From the NCBI RefSeq assembly GCF_900110105.1, contig NZ_FOCL01000013.1, positions 104,677 to 168,676 of the forward strand: DNA of 64,000 nucleotides. The letters are read 5' to 3'. This document shows positions 1 to 8,687 of this stretch, one piece after another. Within the stretch, counting starts at the first letter, position 1, and the number at the start of each line of letters is the position of its first letter. The notes below the pieces were generated by a model. The model saw only the letters and a list, made by a program, of their open reading frames with translations, did no database searches and was not told the origin of the DNA. The stretch comes from Mucilaginibacter gossypiicola (GTDB lineage Bacteria > Bacteroidota > Bacteroidia > Sphingobacteriales > Sphingobacteriaceae). Position numbers and translations under genes: made by a program.

Positions 1-1404
1 ACCGAAAATACATAGCGATGTATCGCCGTTGCCCTGCGGCATATCGCCTAAAACCTGGTCGTAAGTGCGGTTTTCCTTAATGATATAGAAAACGTATTTA
101 ATAGGCGATTTTTCACCCATCCGGCGAGGGATAGGATTGCCTTCTTCGCCTTTGGCTGTTTTTTCAACTTTAGCGCTAAACGGTGTATTGGCATAAACCT
201 GTTTGGTATAAGTTTTCAGTTCGGCGTCGGTTGGGGTATTGATGAACGATAAGGTACCTTTAAACAGGCCGCCAATATATTGCTCACGGCTGTTGATAGC
301 ACCTTGCTTATAACCGCTGTTATCGGTTTTTTTAACTGGTTGTGGGCCCCTCGGGTTAGCCATTGATGAAAAGCCCTTCCCGTTTGATACCAGGATTTTG
401 CTACCTAGCACTTTTACATTGGTGGGGTACCAGCCAACCGGAATAAAACCTTTGCTTTTGCTGCTGCCCGGAATAGTTACATCAAATACGGCAAGGCAGT
501 TATTATCCGCATTGGCTATATAAAGGGTTTTCCCATTTTGCGATAAGGCCAAACCGTTACTGGTTGAACCTGTAAGGCGGGTAGGGTAAAGGGCAGTAGA
601 AATGGTTTCAACTATTTTATGTGTAGCTGTATTTACCACAGATACGGCATTGTCGTTGGCATCGGCCACGTACAGAAATTTCCCTTTCTTATCTAAAAGC
701 AGCTCGTTAGGGTGGCTGCTGGTTTTGATAGTGCTGAGTGTTTGTTTTTCAATGTTGTAAAAGCCGAGCATATCTCCTCCCCATAAAGAAATATACAACG
801 TTTTTTCATCGGGCGATAAAATACAGCTGTAAGCTTCGGCAGGTAGTTTTACCTGTTTTAGGATGTCTTTTTTATCAGGATCGATAATGTAAAGCGTACT
901 GTCTTCTTTAGTAACCGAATACAGGCGGCTGTTGGTTTTGTTAGTTACCATACCTGTAGGGCATACCTTATTCTTAGGCCATGCATTTGGGGCTAACTTA
1001 ATGGTATCTGGTGTTCCAAGCTTGTTGCCGGCAATGTTAAATACCAGGATCCAGTTATCATTGCCGCCCGATGCATACAATTTTTTCTCGTCGCGGCTGA
1101 AAGCAAGGCCATACCATGATTTTTTAACTATTACTTCATCAAGCAGTTTTTCGTTTTTGGGGTCGATCAGCTGAACCGACTGTGTACTTTGGCCGTTATT
1201 GGTAACTGCCAGTAATTTGCCTGATGACGACAGTTGCATATTAAGCGGCAAATCACCAAGGGGCAGCGAATTTCCGGCAGGACTAAGCTTCCATCCGTTG
1301 GGTAACAATACCTGCCCTGTTTGTTCAATTTTACCCGGAGTTTGCGCGAACGATTGTAGCGCCGTACTTAAAAGAGCAATGCCGGCGATGAATTTTAGTT
1401 TCAT
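1..1404 (-). CDS. YVTN beta-propeller / phosphoesterase family secreted protein (partial, 3' end beyond window)
   Basis: The reading frame is open from the ATG at 1404 to the left edge (468 codons, no stop), so only the N-terminal part is present. Residues 1-21 form a signal peptide ending in SFAQ. Residues about 40-400 carry repeated beta-propeller blades (for example the GKFLYVADANDNAVSVVNT region), as in YVTN/YncE proteins. The last visible residues include ENRTYDQVLGD, the entry motif of the alkaline-phosphatase-like phosphoesterase domain that follows the propeller in this family. It is probably periplasmic and phosphoester-cleaving; the substrate is unknown. A TAATTTTG promoter element lies at 1422-1429 on the minus strand. 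The family call is firm, the function is not. Confidence 0.8.
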   Translation of the reverse strand, partial: MKLKFIAGIALLSTALQSFAQTPGKIEQTGQVLLPNGWKLSPAGNSLPLGDLPLNMQLSSSGKLLAVTNNGQSTQSVQLIDPKNEKLLDEVIVKKSWYGLAFSRDEKKLYASGGNDNWILVFNIAGNKLGTPDTIKLAPNAWPKNKVCPTGMVTNKTNSRLYSVTKEDSTLYIIDPDKKDILKQVKLPAEAYSCILSPDEKTLYISLWGGDMLGFYNIEKQTLSTIKTSSHPNELLLDKKGKFLYVADANDNAVSVVNTATHKIVETISTALYPTRLTGSTSNGLALSQNGKTLYIANADNNCLAVFDVTIPGSSKSKGFIPVGWYPTNVKVLGSKILVSNGKGFSSMANPRGPQPVKKTDNSGYKQGAINSREQYIGGLFKGTLSFINTPTDAELKTYTKQVYANTPFSAKVEKTAKGEEGNPIPRRMGEKSPIKYVFYIIKENRTYDQVLGDMPQGNGDTSLCIFG

Positions 1405-1421
1405 AAGAAAACGATTGTAGC

Positions 1422-1429
1422 CAAAATTA
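1422..1429 (-). promoter_or_regulatory. -7 promoter element (TAnnTTTG type)
   Basis: Read on the minus strand this is TAATTTTG, matching the Bacteroidota -7 consensus TAnnTTTG, and it sits 18 nt before the ATG at 1404. No TTG -33 element is seen at the usual spacing, so support is moderate. Confidence 0.45.
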
Positions 1430-1553
1430 CAAATTCGTTTTATTCCGAAAGGCCTATTAACGGAAACTTAACATAACTTTATATCTACAGATTTTCTACA
1501 GAATTTAAAATAGTTATTTTAGTAAACTTGAATTTGAACAATTACTCCCTGCT

Positions 1554-2003
1554 ATGTTTAATTTATTCAGAAAGAAGCAAATACCACTCATAACACATCA
1601 ATATAAAAACTTGATTATTGCCCTGCCTGCACATTGGCAGTATGAATCTGAAGGGGAAGATCAGGAAGCTTGTTTTGATCCGAAATCGAAAAGTACCCTG
1701 CGTTTTAATATTATCGGGGCAATTCCTCCGGACGGAATTAGCGAGGACGAAAATTTAAAACTTTTGATTGCCGATTTGCCTTATGCAACCACGGTACATG
1801 GAAACCTTTTGGCAGGACCTGCTTATAAAGAGTCGGAAGATAATGGTACAAAGATTACGCTTATCACCTGGCGATTGATAAAGCCTGAAAAAACGATGGC
1901 GGTTATCACCTATGCCGTTTTATCTGCTGAGAAAGATTCAACATCAGAAAAGGAAATCCTAACCCTGATCCGAACTTCGTTGCTAAATGCACAATTAACA
2001 TAG
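1554..2003 (+). CDS. Hypothetical cytoplasmic protein
   Basis: 149 residues, no signal peptide or membrane segment. The N-terminus (KKQIPLITHQYKNLIIALPAHWQYES) followed by alternating beta-strand-like segments is loosely reminiscent of DcrB/PsbP-type folds, but I cannot name a family. It is transcribed alone: the gap to the next gene is 64 nt and the upstream gene is divergent. It has ordinary AT-rich Bacteroidota codon use. No function is assigned. Confidence 0.6.
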   Translation: MFNLFRKKQIPLITHQYKNLIIALPAHWQYESEGEDQEACFDPKSKSTLRFNIIGAIPPDGISEDENLKLLIADLPYATTVHGNLLAGPAYKESEDNGTKITLITWRLIKPEKTMAVITYAVLSAEKDSTSEKEILTLIRTSLLNAQLT

Positions 2004-2067
2004 TAAATGCAATTTAGATATTTCAAAACGCTATATTAGGGGTACACGCTACTTAAACTTTATATCT

Positions 2068-2493
2068 ATGAAAACTATTAAATTCTTCGCTTTTTTTGCG
2101 TTTATGCTGACTATGTCCTTTAAAGGTTTTTCACAAACCAAAACAGGGCAGGTTTATCTGATCCGGGTAACCGGTTATACTGGTTCAATGGTTAATTACA
2201 GGTTTTATATCGATGACAAGCTGGTTTGTAAACTAAAAAACAAATCATTCTCGATACATGATTTAGCCGAAGGCCAGCACACGGTAAGCGTGGTAAGCGG
2301 CGGGATCTCAAACGGAAAAAAATCGGAACCGTTAACAATAACTGTTGTAGAAGGAAAAGTAAATTACGTAAGCGTTGTTAGCACCCAGGCCGGATATGTA
2401 AACAAAATTACCTGCCAGGAAATCACTCAAAACTCGGCCGATCCGCTTTTGGCGAAAGCTAAGCAAAATAAAAACTGCGAAACAGCCAACTAA
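2068..2493 (+). CDS. Small secreted protein, DUF2846-like
   Basis: 141 residues with a clear signal peptide (hydrophobic residues 5-20, cleavage after FSQ). The mature part has a short beta-rich domain in which a YRFYIDDKLVCKLKN segment is followed by a GQHTVSV segment. That layout resembles DUF2846 proteins, whose function is unknown. The C-terminus is hydrophilic. It probably lies in the periplasm or on the outer membrane. It converges with the AraC gene, whose stop lies 6 nt away. The domain assignment is from memory and tentative. Confidence 0.6.
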   Translation: MKTIKFFAFFAFMLTMSFKGFSQTKTGQVYLIRVTGYTGSMVNYRFYIDDKLVCKLKNKSFSIHDLAEGQHTVSVVSGGISNGKKSEPLTITVVEGKVNYVSVVSTQAGYVNKITCQEITQNSADPLLAKAKQNKNCETAN

Positions 2494-2499
2494 ACGCTG

Positions 2500-3390
2500 T
2501 TAGTTAACCAGCTGTTTTTTAAACTGGTTAGGACTGATACCTGTTTCCTTTTTAAACAACCGCGAAAAATACGGGAGATTTTCAAAGCCGAGTTCATAAG
2601 CTATCTCAGAAACGCTTTGGTAATCACTTTTAAGCCGGTTTTTTGCCTCGTTTATAAGATAAATATGTATCAGTTCTATTGCCGTTTTTCCTGTTTCCTG
2701 CTTCAGCATGTCACTTAGGTATCGGGGAGATAAATTAAGCTGTGATGCCAATGCATTAACAGATGGCAACCCCTGGGTTAACAGCAGTCCGTTTTTAAAG
2801 TAAGCCGCCAGCACTTCATTAAACTTTGATACGGTTTTACCCGAAAGCTCTGTACGGTTAATAAACTGGCGTTTGTAAAACCGTTGTGAATATTTTAGGA
2901 TCGAATCAATATGGGTGAGCATAATATCGCGGCTGTACTCATCGGTATTGTTACGGTATTCGGCTTCTATCTTGTAATAGAGGTCCCACATGATCTGCTC
3001 TTCCGACGGTGAAAGGTGCAGGGCTTCGTTTGCTTCGTAATCAAAAAAAGCATATTTGCTTATTTCATTATGCAGGAAGTGGCCGTTCAGGAAATCCTCG
3101 TGAATGAACATGATAAACGCGTCCTCGTCATACTCCACACTGTTAAACTGAATTACCTGGCGGGGCTTAATGAACATCATGCTGCCGTTATCGTGATCGT
3201 ATTTGGTACGGCCATACATAATTTGGCCGGCTTTAAGTTTTTTAAACCCGATCATGTAAAAATCAGAAGTAAATTCCCTGTCGCCAAACCCGCAGGTATG
3301 GGTGCACCTGTACAGGCTGAAGAGCGGGTTCTCCGGCATCGGGAAACCGTTAGCGCGGTGCATGTCGGTCAAATTTTTAAAATGCTGCAT
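2500..3390 (-). CDS. AraC family transcriptional regulator
   Basis: 296 residues. The N-terminal about 170 residues form the sensor part. The C-terminal about 100 residues hold two helix-turn-helix units: LPSVNALASQLNLSPRYLSD and then SVSEIAYELGFENLPYFSRL, ending with the family signature FKKETGISPNQFKKQ. Proteins of this layout activate or repress nearby operons in response to a small molecule. The adjacent SDR gene upstream on the same strand is the obvious candidate target, which is inference from position. The start ATG at 3390 gives a typical full-length family member. Confidence 0.88.
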   Translation of the reverse strand: MQHFKNLTDMHRANGFPMPENPLFSLYRCTHTCGFGDREFTSDFYMIGFKKLKAGQIMYGRTKYDHDNGSMMFIKPRQVIQFNSVEYDEDAFIMFIHEDFLNGHFLHNEISKYAFFDYEANEALHLSPSEEQIMWDLYYKIEAEYRNNTDEYSRDIMLTHIDSILKYSQRFYKRQFINRTELSGKTVSKFNEVLAAYFKNGLLLTQGLPSVNALASQLNLSPRYLSDMLKQETGKTAIELIHIYLINEAKNRLKSDYQSVSEIAYELGFENLPYFSRLFKKETGISPNQFKKQLVN

Positions 3391-3408
3391 GATGAATAAA
3401 GTTAAACA

Positions 3409-3435
3409 AATCTACGCCGAATTACGGCGTAGATT
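3409..3435. promoter_or_regulatory. 11-bp perfect inverted repeat between SDR and AraC genes
   Basis: Arms at 3409-3419 and 3425-3435 (AATCTACGCCG and its complement) are separated by 5 nt. On the minus strand the hairpin is followed by TTTGTTT, so it could terminate the SDR transcript that ends at 3516. It also lies 19 nt before the AraC start and could be an operator. The sequence does not decide between these. Confidence 0.5.
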
Positions 3436-3515
3436 ATGTCAGCAGAATACATTTATATAAAAGCTGAGCGTGCAAAGCCTGAAGCTAAAGATTAACAGCC
3501 TTTATATAATATTAA

Positions 3516-4334
3516 TTATTTACCGTGTGCAGCGTTAGCTATTTCGCTCCAGCTATCCCACTCGGCGGCACGGCCTTCATAGGTTTGTTTAACCCAGGGC
3601 TGCGCATATTTCCCAAGGAACAAACGTAGCGGAGGGTTTTCGCTGTCAATCAGTTTCAGCACGGCATCTGTAGTGGCTTCCGGTACGCCGAAAATATCGT
3701 CGGTTAAGCCTGCCTGGAAAGCGGCGCGTACGGCATCGTATTCGGGCATTGCTGTTGTTTGTGCAGCAGAAGCACCTGCCCAATCTGTTGCAAAGCCATT
3801 AGGCTCAATAAGCGAAACATTAATACCGAAACCTTTTACTTCGGCCGCCAGGGTTTCACTTAAACCTTCTACTGCAAACTTAGATGCATTGTATATACCC
3901 AATACTGGCAGGGTAACCAAACCCAGTACACTCGAAAGCTGGATGATGTGGCCTTGGCCTTGCTCGCGCATTACAGGTAACACAGCTTGTGATAGCCATA
4001 GTAAACCAAAAAAGTTGGTTTCCATTTGCTCACGGGCTTCCTGCTCTGTAGTTTCTTCAATGCTGCCGAATAAGCCGTAACCTGCGTTATTGATCAGTAC
4101 ATCAATACTACCGAAATGTTCTTTTGCTTTGCTGATGGCTGCAAAATCTGCTGCGCGATCATTAACATCCAGTTGCAGCGGTAAAATGTTATCGCCATAT
4201 TTATTTACCAGGTCATCCAGAGTGCTCAAATCACGAGCAGTTGCTACTACTTTATCGCCTCTTTGCAATAATGCTTCGGCCCATAATTTACCGAAGCCAC
4301 GTGATGCGCCGGTAATGAAAATTGTCTTTGCCAT
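3516..4334 (-). CDS. SDR family NAD(P)-dependent oxidoreductase
   Basis: 272 residues starting at the ATG at 4334. A start further upstream at 4415 would add a non-family tail and would lie across the promoter, so it is rejected. The N-terminus has the Rossmann motif TGASRGFG (TGxxxGxG), then NNAGYG, and the catalytic YxxxK as YNASK with the upstream serine in LSSVLG. This is a classical SDR, NADPH-type by the early basic residues. Substrate unknown. A matching TTG-N17-TAATTTTG promoter lies just upstream, so it has its own transcript. AraC neighbourhood suggests inducible expression (inference). Confidence 0.92.
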   Translation of the reverse strand: MAKTIFITGASRGFGKLWAEALLQRGDKVVATARDLSTLDDLVNKYGDNILPLQLDVNDRAADFAAISKAKEHFGSIDVLINNAGYGLFGSIEETTEQEAREQMETNFFGLLWLSQAVLPVMREQGQGHIIQLSSVLGLVTLPVLGIYNASKFAVEGLSETLAAEVKGFGINVSLIEPNGFATDWAGASAAQTTAMPEYDAVRAAFQAGLTDDIFGVPEATTDAVLKLIDSENPPLRLFLGKYAQPWVKQTYEGRAAEWDSWSEIANAAHGK

Positions 4335-4357
4335 TGTTATTGTTTTAAATGTTAGGA

Positions 4358-4385
4358 CAAAATTAGGGGGACAAGCGCAGGGCAA
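4358..4385 (-). promoter_or_regulatory. Promoter of the SDR gene (TTG-N17-TAATTTTG)
   Basis: On the minus strand a TTG at 4385-4383 is followed after 17 nt by TAATTTTG at 4365-4358. This fits the Bacteroidota consensus TTG-N17-23-TAnnTTTG in both elements and spacing. It lies 24 nt before the ATG at 4334 and supports that start. Confidence 0.7.
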
Positions 4386-4486
4386 TTTATACAGAAGTGG
4401 GGAACACTGATACATTTTTACGCCGGTGCTTGTAATTGGTAATCAGTATGTCATTAGAAGTAAGATGTCGGCAAAACCGCTTAGAT

Positions 4487-4526
4487 AAAAAAACAAAACC
4501 CATCTCAAAAGGATGGGTTTTGTTTT
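4487..4526 (-). terminator. Terminator of the beta-galactosidase gene
   Basis: A 15-bp perfect stem has arms at 4490-4504 and 4512-4526 and a 7-nt loop. On the minus strand it is followed by a run of T (4493-4487). It sits 40 nt downstream of the GH2 stop codon. Confidence 0.8.
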
Positions 4527-4533
4527 GCGTTAA

Positions 4534-4565
4534 GCTCCCTCTCCAAAGGAGAGGGTTGGGGGAGG
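4534..4565. repeat. Short palindromic intergenic repeat abutting a stop codon
   Basis: A CCCTCTCC/GGAGAGGG palindrome followed by a GTTGGGGGAGG tail, ending immediately before the GH2 stop codon at 4566. It resembles the palindromic units at 42501-42632 and 61859-61925. It is probably one copy of a dispersed intergenic family. Confidence 0.6.
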
Positions 4566-6995
4566 TTATCTGCTTTTCAATACCAAAGTACTGCCTTGTA
4601 AGCCATCAGCCGAAGCGGTTAATGTAATCGTGCCGGCTTTTTCTTTGGCCTGCACAATGGCTAAGGCCAAGCCATGGAATGCCTTACGGTAATCTGCTTT
4701 GAACGGATCATGGCTAACCGGATCGCCGTTATCAACACTGGCAATAAAACCTTCGCCGTTAATTTTAAAGTTTACTTTATTATCGGCATCAGGTACAACA
4801 TTGCCGTCCTTATCCAGGATTTTTACAGTGATAAATGATAAATCTTTGCCATCGGCCTTGATTTGGGAACGATCTGCAATCAGCTCAATTTTGGCAGGGG
4901 CACCGGCGGTATGGATCTCGCGGGTTAATACCGTTTTGCCATTTTTACGGGATACCGCTTTTAAGGTGCCCGGTTCATATTTTACGCGCCACATTACATG
5001 CAGGTCGTCGCCGGTTTTCTTTTGAATACCTAATGACTTGCCGTTCAGGTAAAGCTCAACTTCGTCGGCATTATTATAATATGCCCAGATATCGATCATT
5101 TTACCTGGTTCCCAGTTCCAGTGAGGGAATATGTGCAGTACCGGTTTGTTTGTCCACTCACTTTGGTACATATAATATACATCCTTAGGGAAGCCTGCCA
5201 GGTCAATTATCCCGAAGTAAGAGCTGCGCGATGGCCATGAGTATGGGGTTGGCTCGCCCAGGTAATCGAAACCGGTCCAGATGAACATGCCCGAAAGGAA
5301 GTCGTACTTTTTCATCACCTTCCAGGTCATTTCATGGGTTGAGCCCCATGGTGGTCGGGTGTTGTCATAGGCCGAAACATTATTGCCTTCTCTTAAAAAA
5401 GGTTTATCATAGCTTGTTGGCCAAACCCTGATGCTATCCGATGGCATTTCATAATAACCACGGGTTTCCAAACCCGAGGTAGTTTCGGTAGCAATGAACT
5501 TTTTACCCGGGTAACGGTCATGAAATTTAGCATAATCAAACTGGTGATAGTTATAACCAATCAAATCAATAGCTCCCGATTTTACAATTTTGTTTGTGGT
5601 ATCAGGGCGATCATTAGCGGTGGTAAGCGGGCGGGTTTTATCCAAGCTGTGAACAATGGCAGCCAGTTCGGGAGCAATACGCAATGCGCTGCTATCGGCC
5701 TGTTGAGGAATCTCGTTACCAATACTCCAGATCATGATGCTGGGGTGATTGCGGTCGCGTTTTACCTGATCTTCCAGATCGCGTTTATGCCATTCTTTAA
5801 AATACAGGTGATAGTCATAAGTAGCCTTTTTCCATTCCCAGCAATCAAAAGCTTCATCCATTACTATGAAGCCCATTTTATCGCAAAGATCAAGCAGTTC
5901 GGGGGCCGGAGGGTTGTGCGAGGTACGGATGCCATTGCAACCCATAGCCTTTAGCATTTGCAACTGGCGTTCAAGCGCGCGCGTATTAACAGCAGCCCCG
6001 AGGCTTCCCAGGTCATGGTGATCACATACGCCCAGGATTTTCATTGGTTTACCATTCAGGCTAAAACCTTTATCTGCATCAAAATTAAAATAACGGATCC
6101 CGACGGTTGTAGTATATTCATCCAATACCGTTTTGCCTTCAATTAGTTGGGTAACCGCTTTATATAAGTAAGGTTTGTCTACCGACCAAAGCACCGGGTT
6201 TTTAACAGTGAGTGTATGAGCCACAGTTAGTGCAGTATCCTTGCTTTTTGCTGCAGATAAAGCTTCGCCGGCTAATGATACCGGTTTACCGGCAGCATCA
6301 TAAAGTTTGGTGCTTATCATTAGCCCGGGCGCCTTTTGGTAATTATGCAATTGCACCTGCACATTTACTTTGGCAGAAGCATTGCTCACATTAGTTGTGG
6401 TTACATAAGTGCCCCAGTGGTCAATAGCGGTTTTGTTGGTAGTAACCAGCCACACATGGCGGTAAATACCCGAGCCCGAATACCAGCGTGAGTTTGGCTG
6501 AACCGAGTTATCAACCTTAACGGCTATAACGTTGTTGCCGCCAAAGTTTAAATAGGGGGTAAGCTCATACCTGAATGAGATATACCCATTGGGTCTGAAC
6601 CCAAGGTGATGCCCATTGATCCATACATCGCTTTTTTGATATACGCCATCAAAATCAATATAAACCAGTTTGCCTTTTGAGGCTGCCGGAACAGTAAATG
6701 TTTTGCGGTACCAGCCAATGCCGCCGGGTAAAGCGCCGCCTTCGGGCGTGGCAGGGTTATCTTTTGAAAACGTGCCTTCAATACTCCAATCGTGCGGCAG
6801 GTTTAATACGCGCCATTTGCTATCATTAAGGGTTACCTTTTCGCCGCTTTCAACAGCGCCAAGGTTAAAGCGCCAGCTTTTATCAAAGTCGAGTTTTTGG
6901 CGGGTTTGGGCAAAGGGTTTTAGCGTAGCCAGCATCAGGATAGCAAGCATTGTACACTTATAAACCTTAGCCCCTTGTGATTTTATTGATGACAT
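4566..6995 (-). CDS. Secreted glycoside hydrolase family 2 beta-galactosidase
   Basis: 809 residues. A signal peptide ends near KPFAQ (about residue 30); an alternative ATG at 6950 would also give one. Order: GH2 N-terminal sugar-binding domain (about 35-190), Ig-like middle domain (about 200-305), TIM barrel (about 310-600) with the acid/base Glu in WSIGNEIP and a nucleophile candidate Glu in FIATETTSG. A DUF4982-type domain and a C-terminal Ig-like GH2 domain follow. It hydrolyses terminal beta-galactosides or related glycans in the periplasm or outside. No SusC/SusD genes are nearby, so it is not in an obvious polysaccharide utilisation locus. A terminator follows at 4487-4526. Confidence 0.9.
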   Translation of the reverse strand: MSSIKSQGAKVYKCTMLAILMLATLKPFAQTRQKLDFDKSWRFNLGAVESGEKVTLNDSKWRVLNLPHDWSIEGTFSKDNPATPEGGALPGGIGWYRKTFTVPAASKGKLVYIDFDGVYQKSDVWINGHHLGFRPNGYISFRYELTPYLNFGGNNVIAVKVDNSVQPNSRWYSGSGIYRHVWLVTTNKTAIDHWGTYVTTTNVSNASAKVNVQVQLHNYQKAPGLMISTKLYDAAGKPVSLAGEALSAAKSKDTALTVAHTLTVKNPVLWSVDKPYLYKAVTQLIEGKTVLDEYTTTVGIRYFNFDADKGFSLNGKPMKILGVCDHHDLGSLGAAVNTRALERQLQMLKAMGCNGIRTSHNPPAPELLDLCDKMGFIVMDEAFDCWEWKKATYDYHLYFKEWHKRDLEDQVKRDRNHPSIMIWSIGNEIPQQADSSALRIAPELAAIVHSLDKTRPLTTANDRPDTTNKIVKSGAIDLIGYNYHQFDYAKFHDRYPGKKFIATETTSGLETRGYYEMPSDSIRVWPTSYDKPFLREGNNVSAYDNTRPPWGSTHEMTWKVMKKYDFLSGMFIWTGFDYLGEPTPYSWPSRSSYFGIIDLAGFPKDVYYMYQSEWTNKPVLHIFPHWNWEPGKMIDIWAYYNNADEVELYLNGKSLGIQKKTGDDLHVMWRVKYEPGTLKAVSRKNGKTVLTREIHTAGAPAKIELIADRSQIKADGKDLSFITVKILDKDGNVVPDADNKVNFKINGEGFIASVDNGDPVSHDPFKADYRKAFHGLALAIVQAKEKAGTITLTASADGLQGSTLVLKSR

Positions 6996-7139
6996 AATAT
7001 CGTTTGGGGATTAATTGTATTTTGGACACTAAATTATAAATAATAGCTTAAAAGCAAAGGGATGCTGTAAATAAGTAGATATAAAACTTCAACCTTGAAA
7101 CAGGATTGCGGGTTACAATGTTTGCCGCCGATCATAGGG

Positions 7140-7871
7140 TCAATTCCAACGCTTTTTTAATCCTTCCCAAAAACCTAAAATGCTAAGGTTAATCTTTCGT
7201 TGCGTTTCTTTTGCTTTTGGGCTTTTATGGACTAATACCGGCGAATTATCATTTTTTAACAAAGCGTCCCTTTTAACCCTCTCTTTTCTTATGCTTTGCT
7301 CAAATCTTTGAAGCTCGGTAAAGATCCATTTATTATAATTTAATAATTCTTGGGATGGGTTTGACGGTAGTTTAGATGTAATTATTTGTTCTGTAATCGT
7401 TTTAAACCAGCTGAAAAATTTCATCTCAAGGGATTGCCATTGCTCTTCGTGAATTTCAGCATAATTTAATACAGCATCCTGGTACATTATTTTCCACTTG
7501 TCTAATTCTAAAGGAATATAATTGACCTCTTTTTTATTAAATTTAATGTAAAAGCCGCTTGACCAATCTTGTTGCTGATCAAGTCGGCCGTCCCCAAAAT
7601 CGATCTTATTGAGGGAATCTTCCTTTATTACCACATCGTCTTCTCCAACAAAACTTTGCAAACCCTCTGTATAAAAGTCATCATACGCTCCCTGCAAAAT
7701 AAGTTCAAGGTATCCATAGTCGGTAAATACGTTATTCCTATCTGGCTTTTGGCTAAAGTCTATCGAATAGTAATAAAGTGGAACCCTTTCAAAATATAAT
7801 CGTATTGTGTTTTTATCTAAAAAGTTCCATTCTAATAATATAACCTGGGTGGCATCCAATTTTTCTTCCAT
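7140..7871 (-). CDS. Hypothetical protein
   Basis: 243 residues, no signal peptide, no membrane helix, rich in Trp and aromatic residues in the first 150 positions. From about residue 150 to 215 it is helical and charged (KRDALLKND, SIRKERVKR), suggesting a coiled or helical segment. I do not recognise the family. It is a singleton between the GH2 gene and the Cys-rich pair. Base composition is somewhat lower in GC than the flanking metabolic genes, which is compatible with accessory origin but is not proof. Confidence 0.6.
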   Translation of the reverse strand: MEEKLDATQVILLEWNFLDKNTIRLYFERVPLYYYSIDFSQKPDRNNVFTDYGYLELILQGAYDDFYTEGLQSFVGEDDVVIKEDSLNKIDFGDGRLDQQQDWSSGFYIKFNKKEVNYIPLELDKWKIMYQDAVLNYAEIHEEQWQSLEMKFFSWFKTITEQIITSKLPSNPSQELLNYNKWIFTELQRFEQSIRKERVKRDALLKNDNSPVLVHKSPKAKETQRKINLSILGFWEGLKKRWN

Positions 7872-8051
7872 GAGTTGTAAATGAGGATAGCAGCATATGA
7901 AAAATAAAAGTACTCAGTTATTTTTAAGGGTGGGATTTTATTGGATTAAATAACAAGTGAAATCTTCAGGCTCGGGTTTCTTTATAATAGTGGAAAAATT
8001 AATTTCAAATCATTTGATACTATTTTTCATCATAATCCGTTTCAAGGTTCA

Positions 8052-8375
8052 ATGAAAGCAATCGCCTTTATCATGTTAGTTTTTATGGTGCTCATTTCCA
8101 CAATACAAGGGAAAGCGGAGCCGGTGAATAACATGTCGAAAGAATGCTGTCATCATATGGCTAATATGCCGCAGAAACATCATGGCGGTCAAAAAGGATG
8201 CGATGGTGGTATGTGCATGACCGTACTGTCATGCAATAATTGCTGTTTCTTAAAAGCTGAACCTATCAGCACTGAGGTTGTTGCTGTCTCTGTTAACAAC
8301 AAAAACACCCTGCCTTATCTTACAGGTAATTTATCCGATTACGCAAACACCTGCTGGAACCCTCCGAAAGTTTAA
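8052..8375 (+). CDS. Exported His/Cys/Met-rich small protein, putative metal binding
   Basis: 107 residues. Residues 1-22 are a signal peptide. The mature N-terminal half is dense in soft-metal ligands: ECCHHMANMPQKHHGG, then CDGGMCMTVLSCNNCC. The pattern of Cys-Cys, His-His and Met suits Cu(I)/Ag(I) or Zn binding in the periplasm, but no named family was recognised. The C-terminal 40 residues lack such ligands. It lies 63 nt upstream of a second exported Cys-rich gene on the same strand, so the two probably form one unit. Function is inferred from composition only. Confidence 0.65.
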   Translation: MKAIAFIMLVFMVLISTIQGKAEPVNNMSKECCHHMANMPQKHHGGQKGCDGGMCMTVLSCNNCCFLKAEPISTEVVAVSVNNKNTLPYLTGNLSDYANTCWNPPKV

Positions 8376-8438
8376 TGAAGAGAACATCTGCCTATTTTCA
8401 ATAGTGTATCTTTTTATTAAACAATCAATTTAAAAATC

Positions 8439-8636
8439 ATGAAAAAATTTCTTTTCATCACCACTGTGATGCTGTTTACTATATGTAATATTTCGTTTGC
8501 TAACACACCTTGCTGCAACAACAAAATGAACCATTGCACCAAATGTGCAAAGTCATGTACCAAGCCAACGTGTTTAGATAACTGCAGCAAATCATGCAAA
8601 GCCTCGGGCAATTGCAATAAAACCTGCAGCAAATAA
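8439..8636 (+). CDS. Exported Cys-rich mini-protein, metallothionein-like
   Basis: 65 residues. Residues 1-21 are a signal peptide ending in SFA. The remaining 44 residues carry 13 Cys in CCxxK, CxxC and CxxxC spacings (CCNN, CTKCAKSC, CLDNCSKSC, CNKTCSK) with Lys/Asn/Ser filler. The composition is metallothionein-like, yet the protein is exported, where disulphides could form instead. An antisense frame over the same bases has no signal peptide or family signature and is rejected. A strong GC-rich terminator follows directly. It is likely co-transcribed with the upstream metal-ligand-rich gene. Confidence 0.7.
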   Translation: MKKFLFITTVMLFTICNISFANTPCCNNKMNHCTKCAKSCTKPTCLDNCSKSCKASGNCNKTCSK

Positions 8637-8676
8637 AAAAAGCGGCCCCCGGTGAAAACCGGGGGCCGCTTTTTTT
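8635..8676. terminator. Bidirectional intrinsic terminator
   Basis: Stem arms at 8641-8653 and 8658-8670 (13 bp, GC-rich, AGCGGCCCCCGGT) enclose a GAAA loop. A-run on the left and T-run on the right allow termination of the + strand Cys-rich gene and the - strand monooxygenase gene. Confidence 0.9.
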
Positions 8677-8687
8677 AACAGGTGTTT

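Noticed and set aside
3016..3399. 127-codon open frame on the + strand
   Set aside because: Antisense to the AraC gene, which has clear helix-turn-helix signatures; the frame has no family features.
5520..5954. 144-codon open frame on the + strand
   Set aside because: Antisense to the catalytic barrel of the GH2 enzyme; explained by codon bias of the real gene.
8417..8632. 71-codon minus-strand frame over the Cys-rich mini-protein
   Set aside because: No signal peptide or motif; the + strand frame has a signal peptide, regular Cys spacing and a terminator right after its stop.
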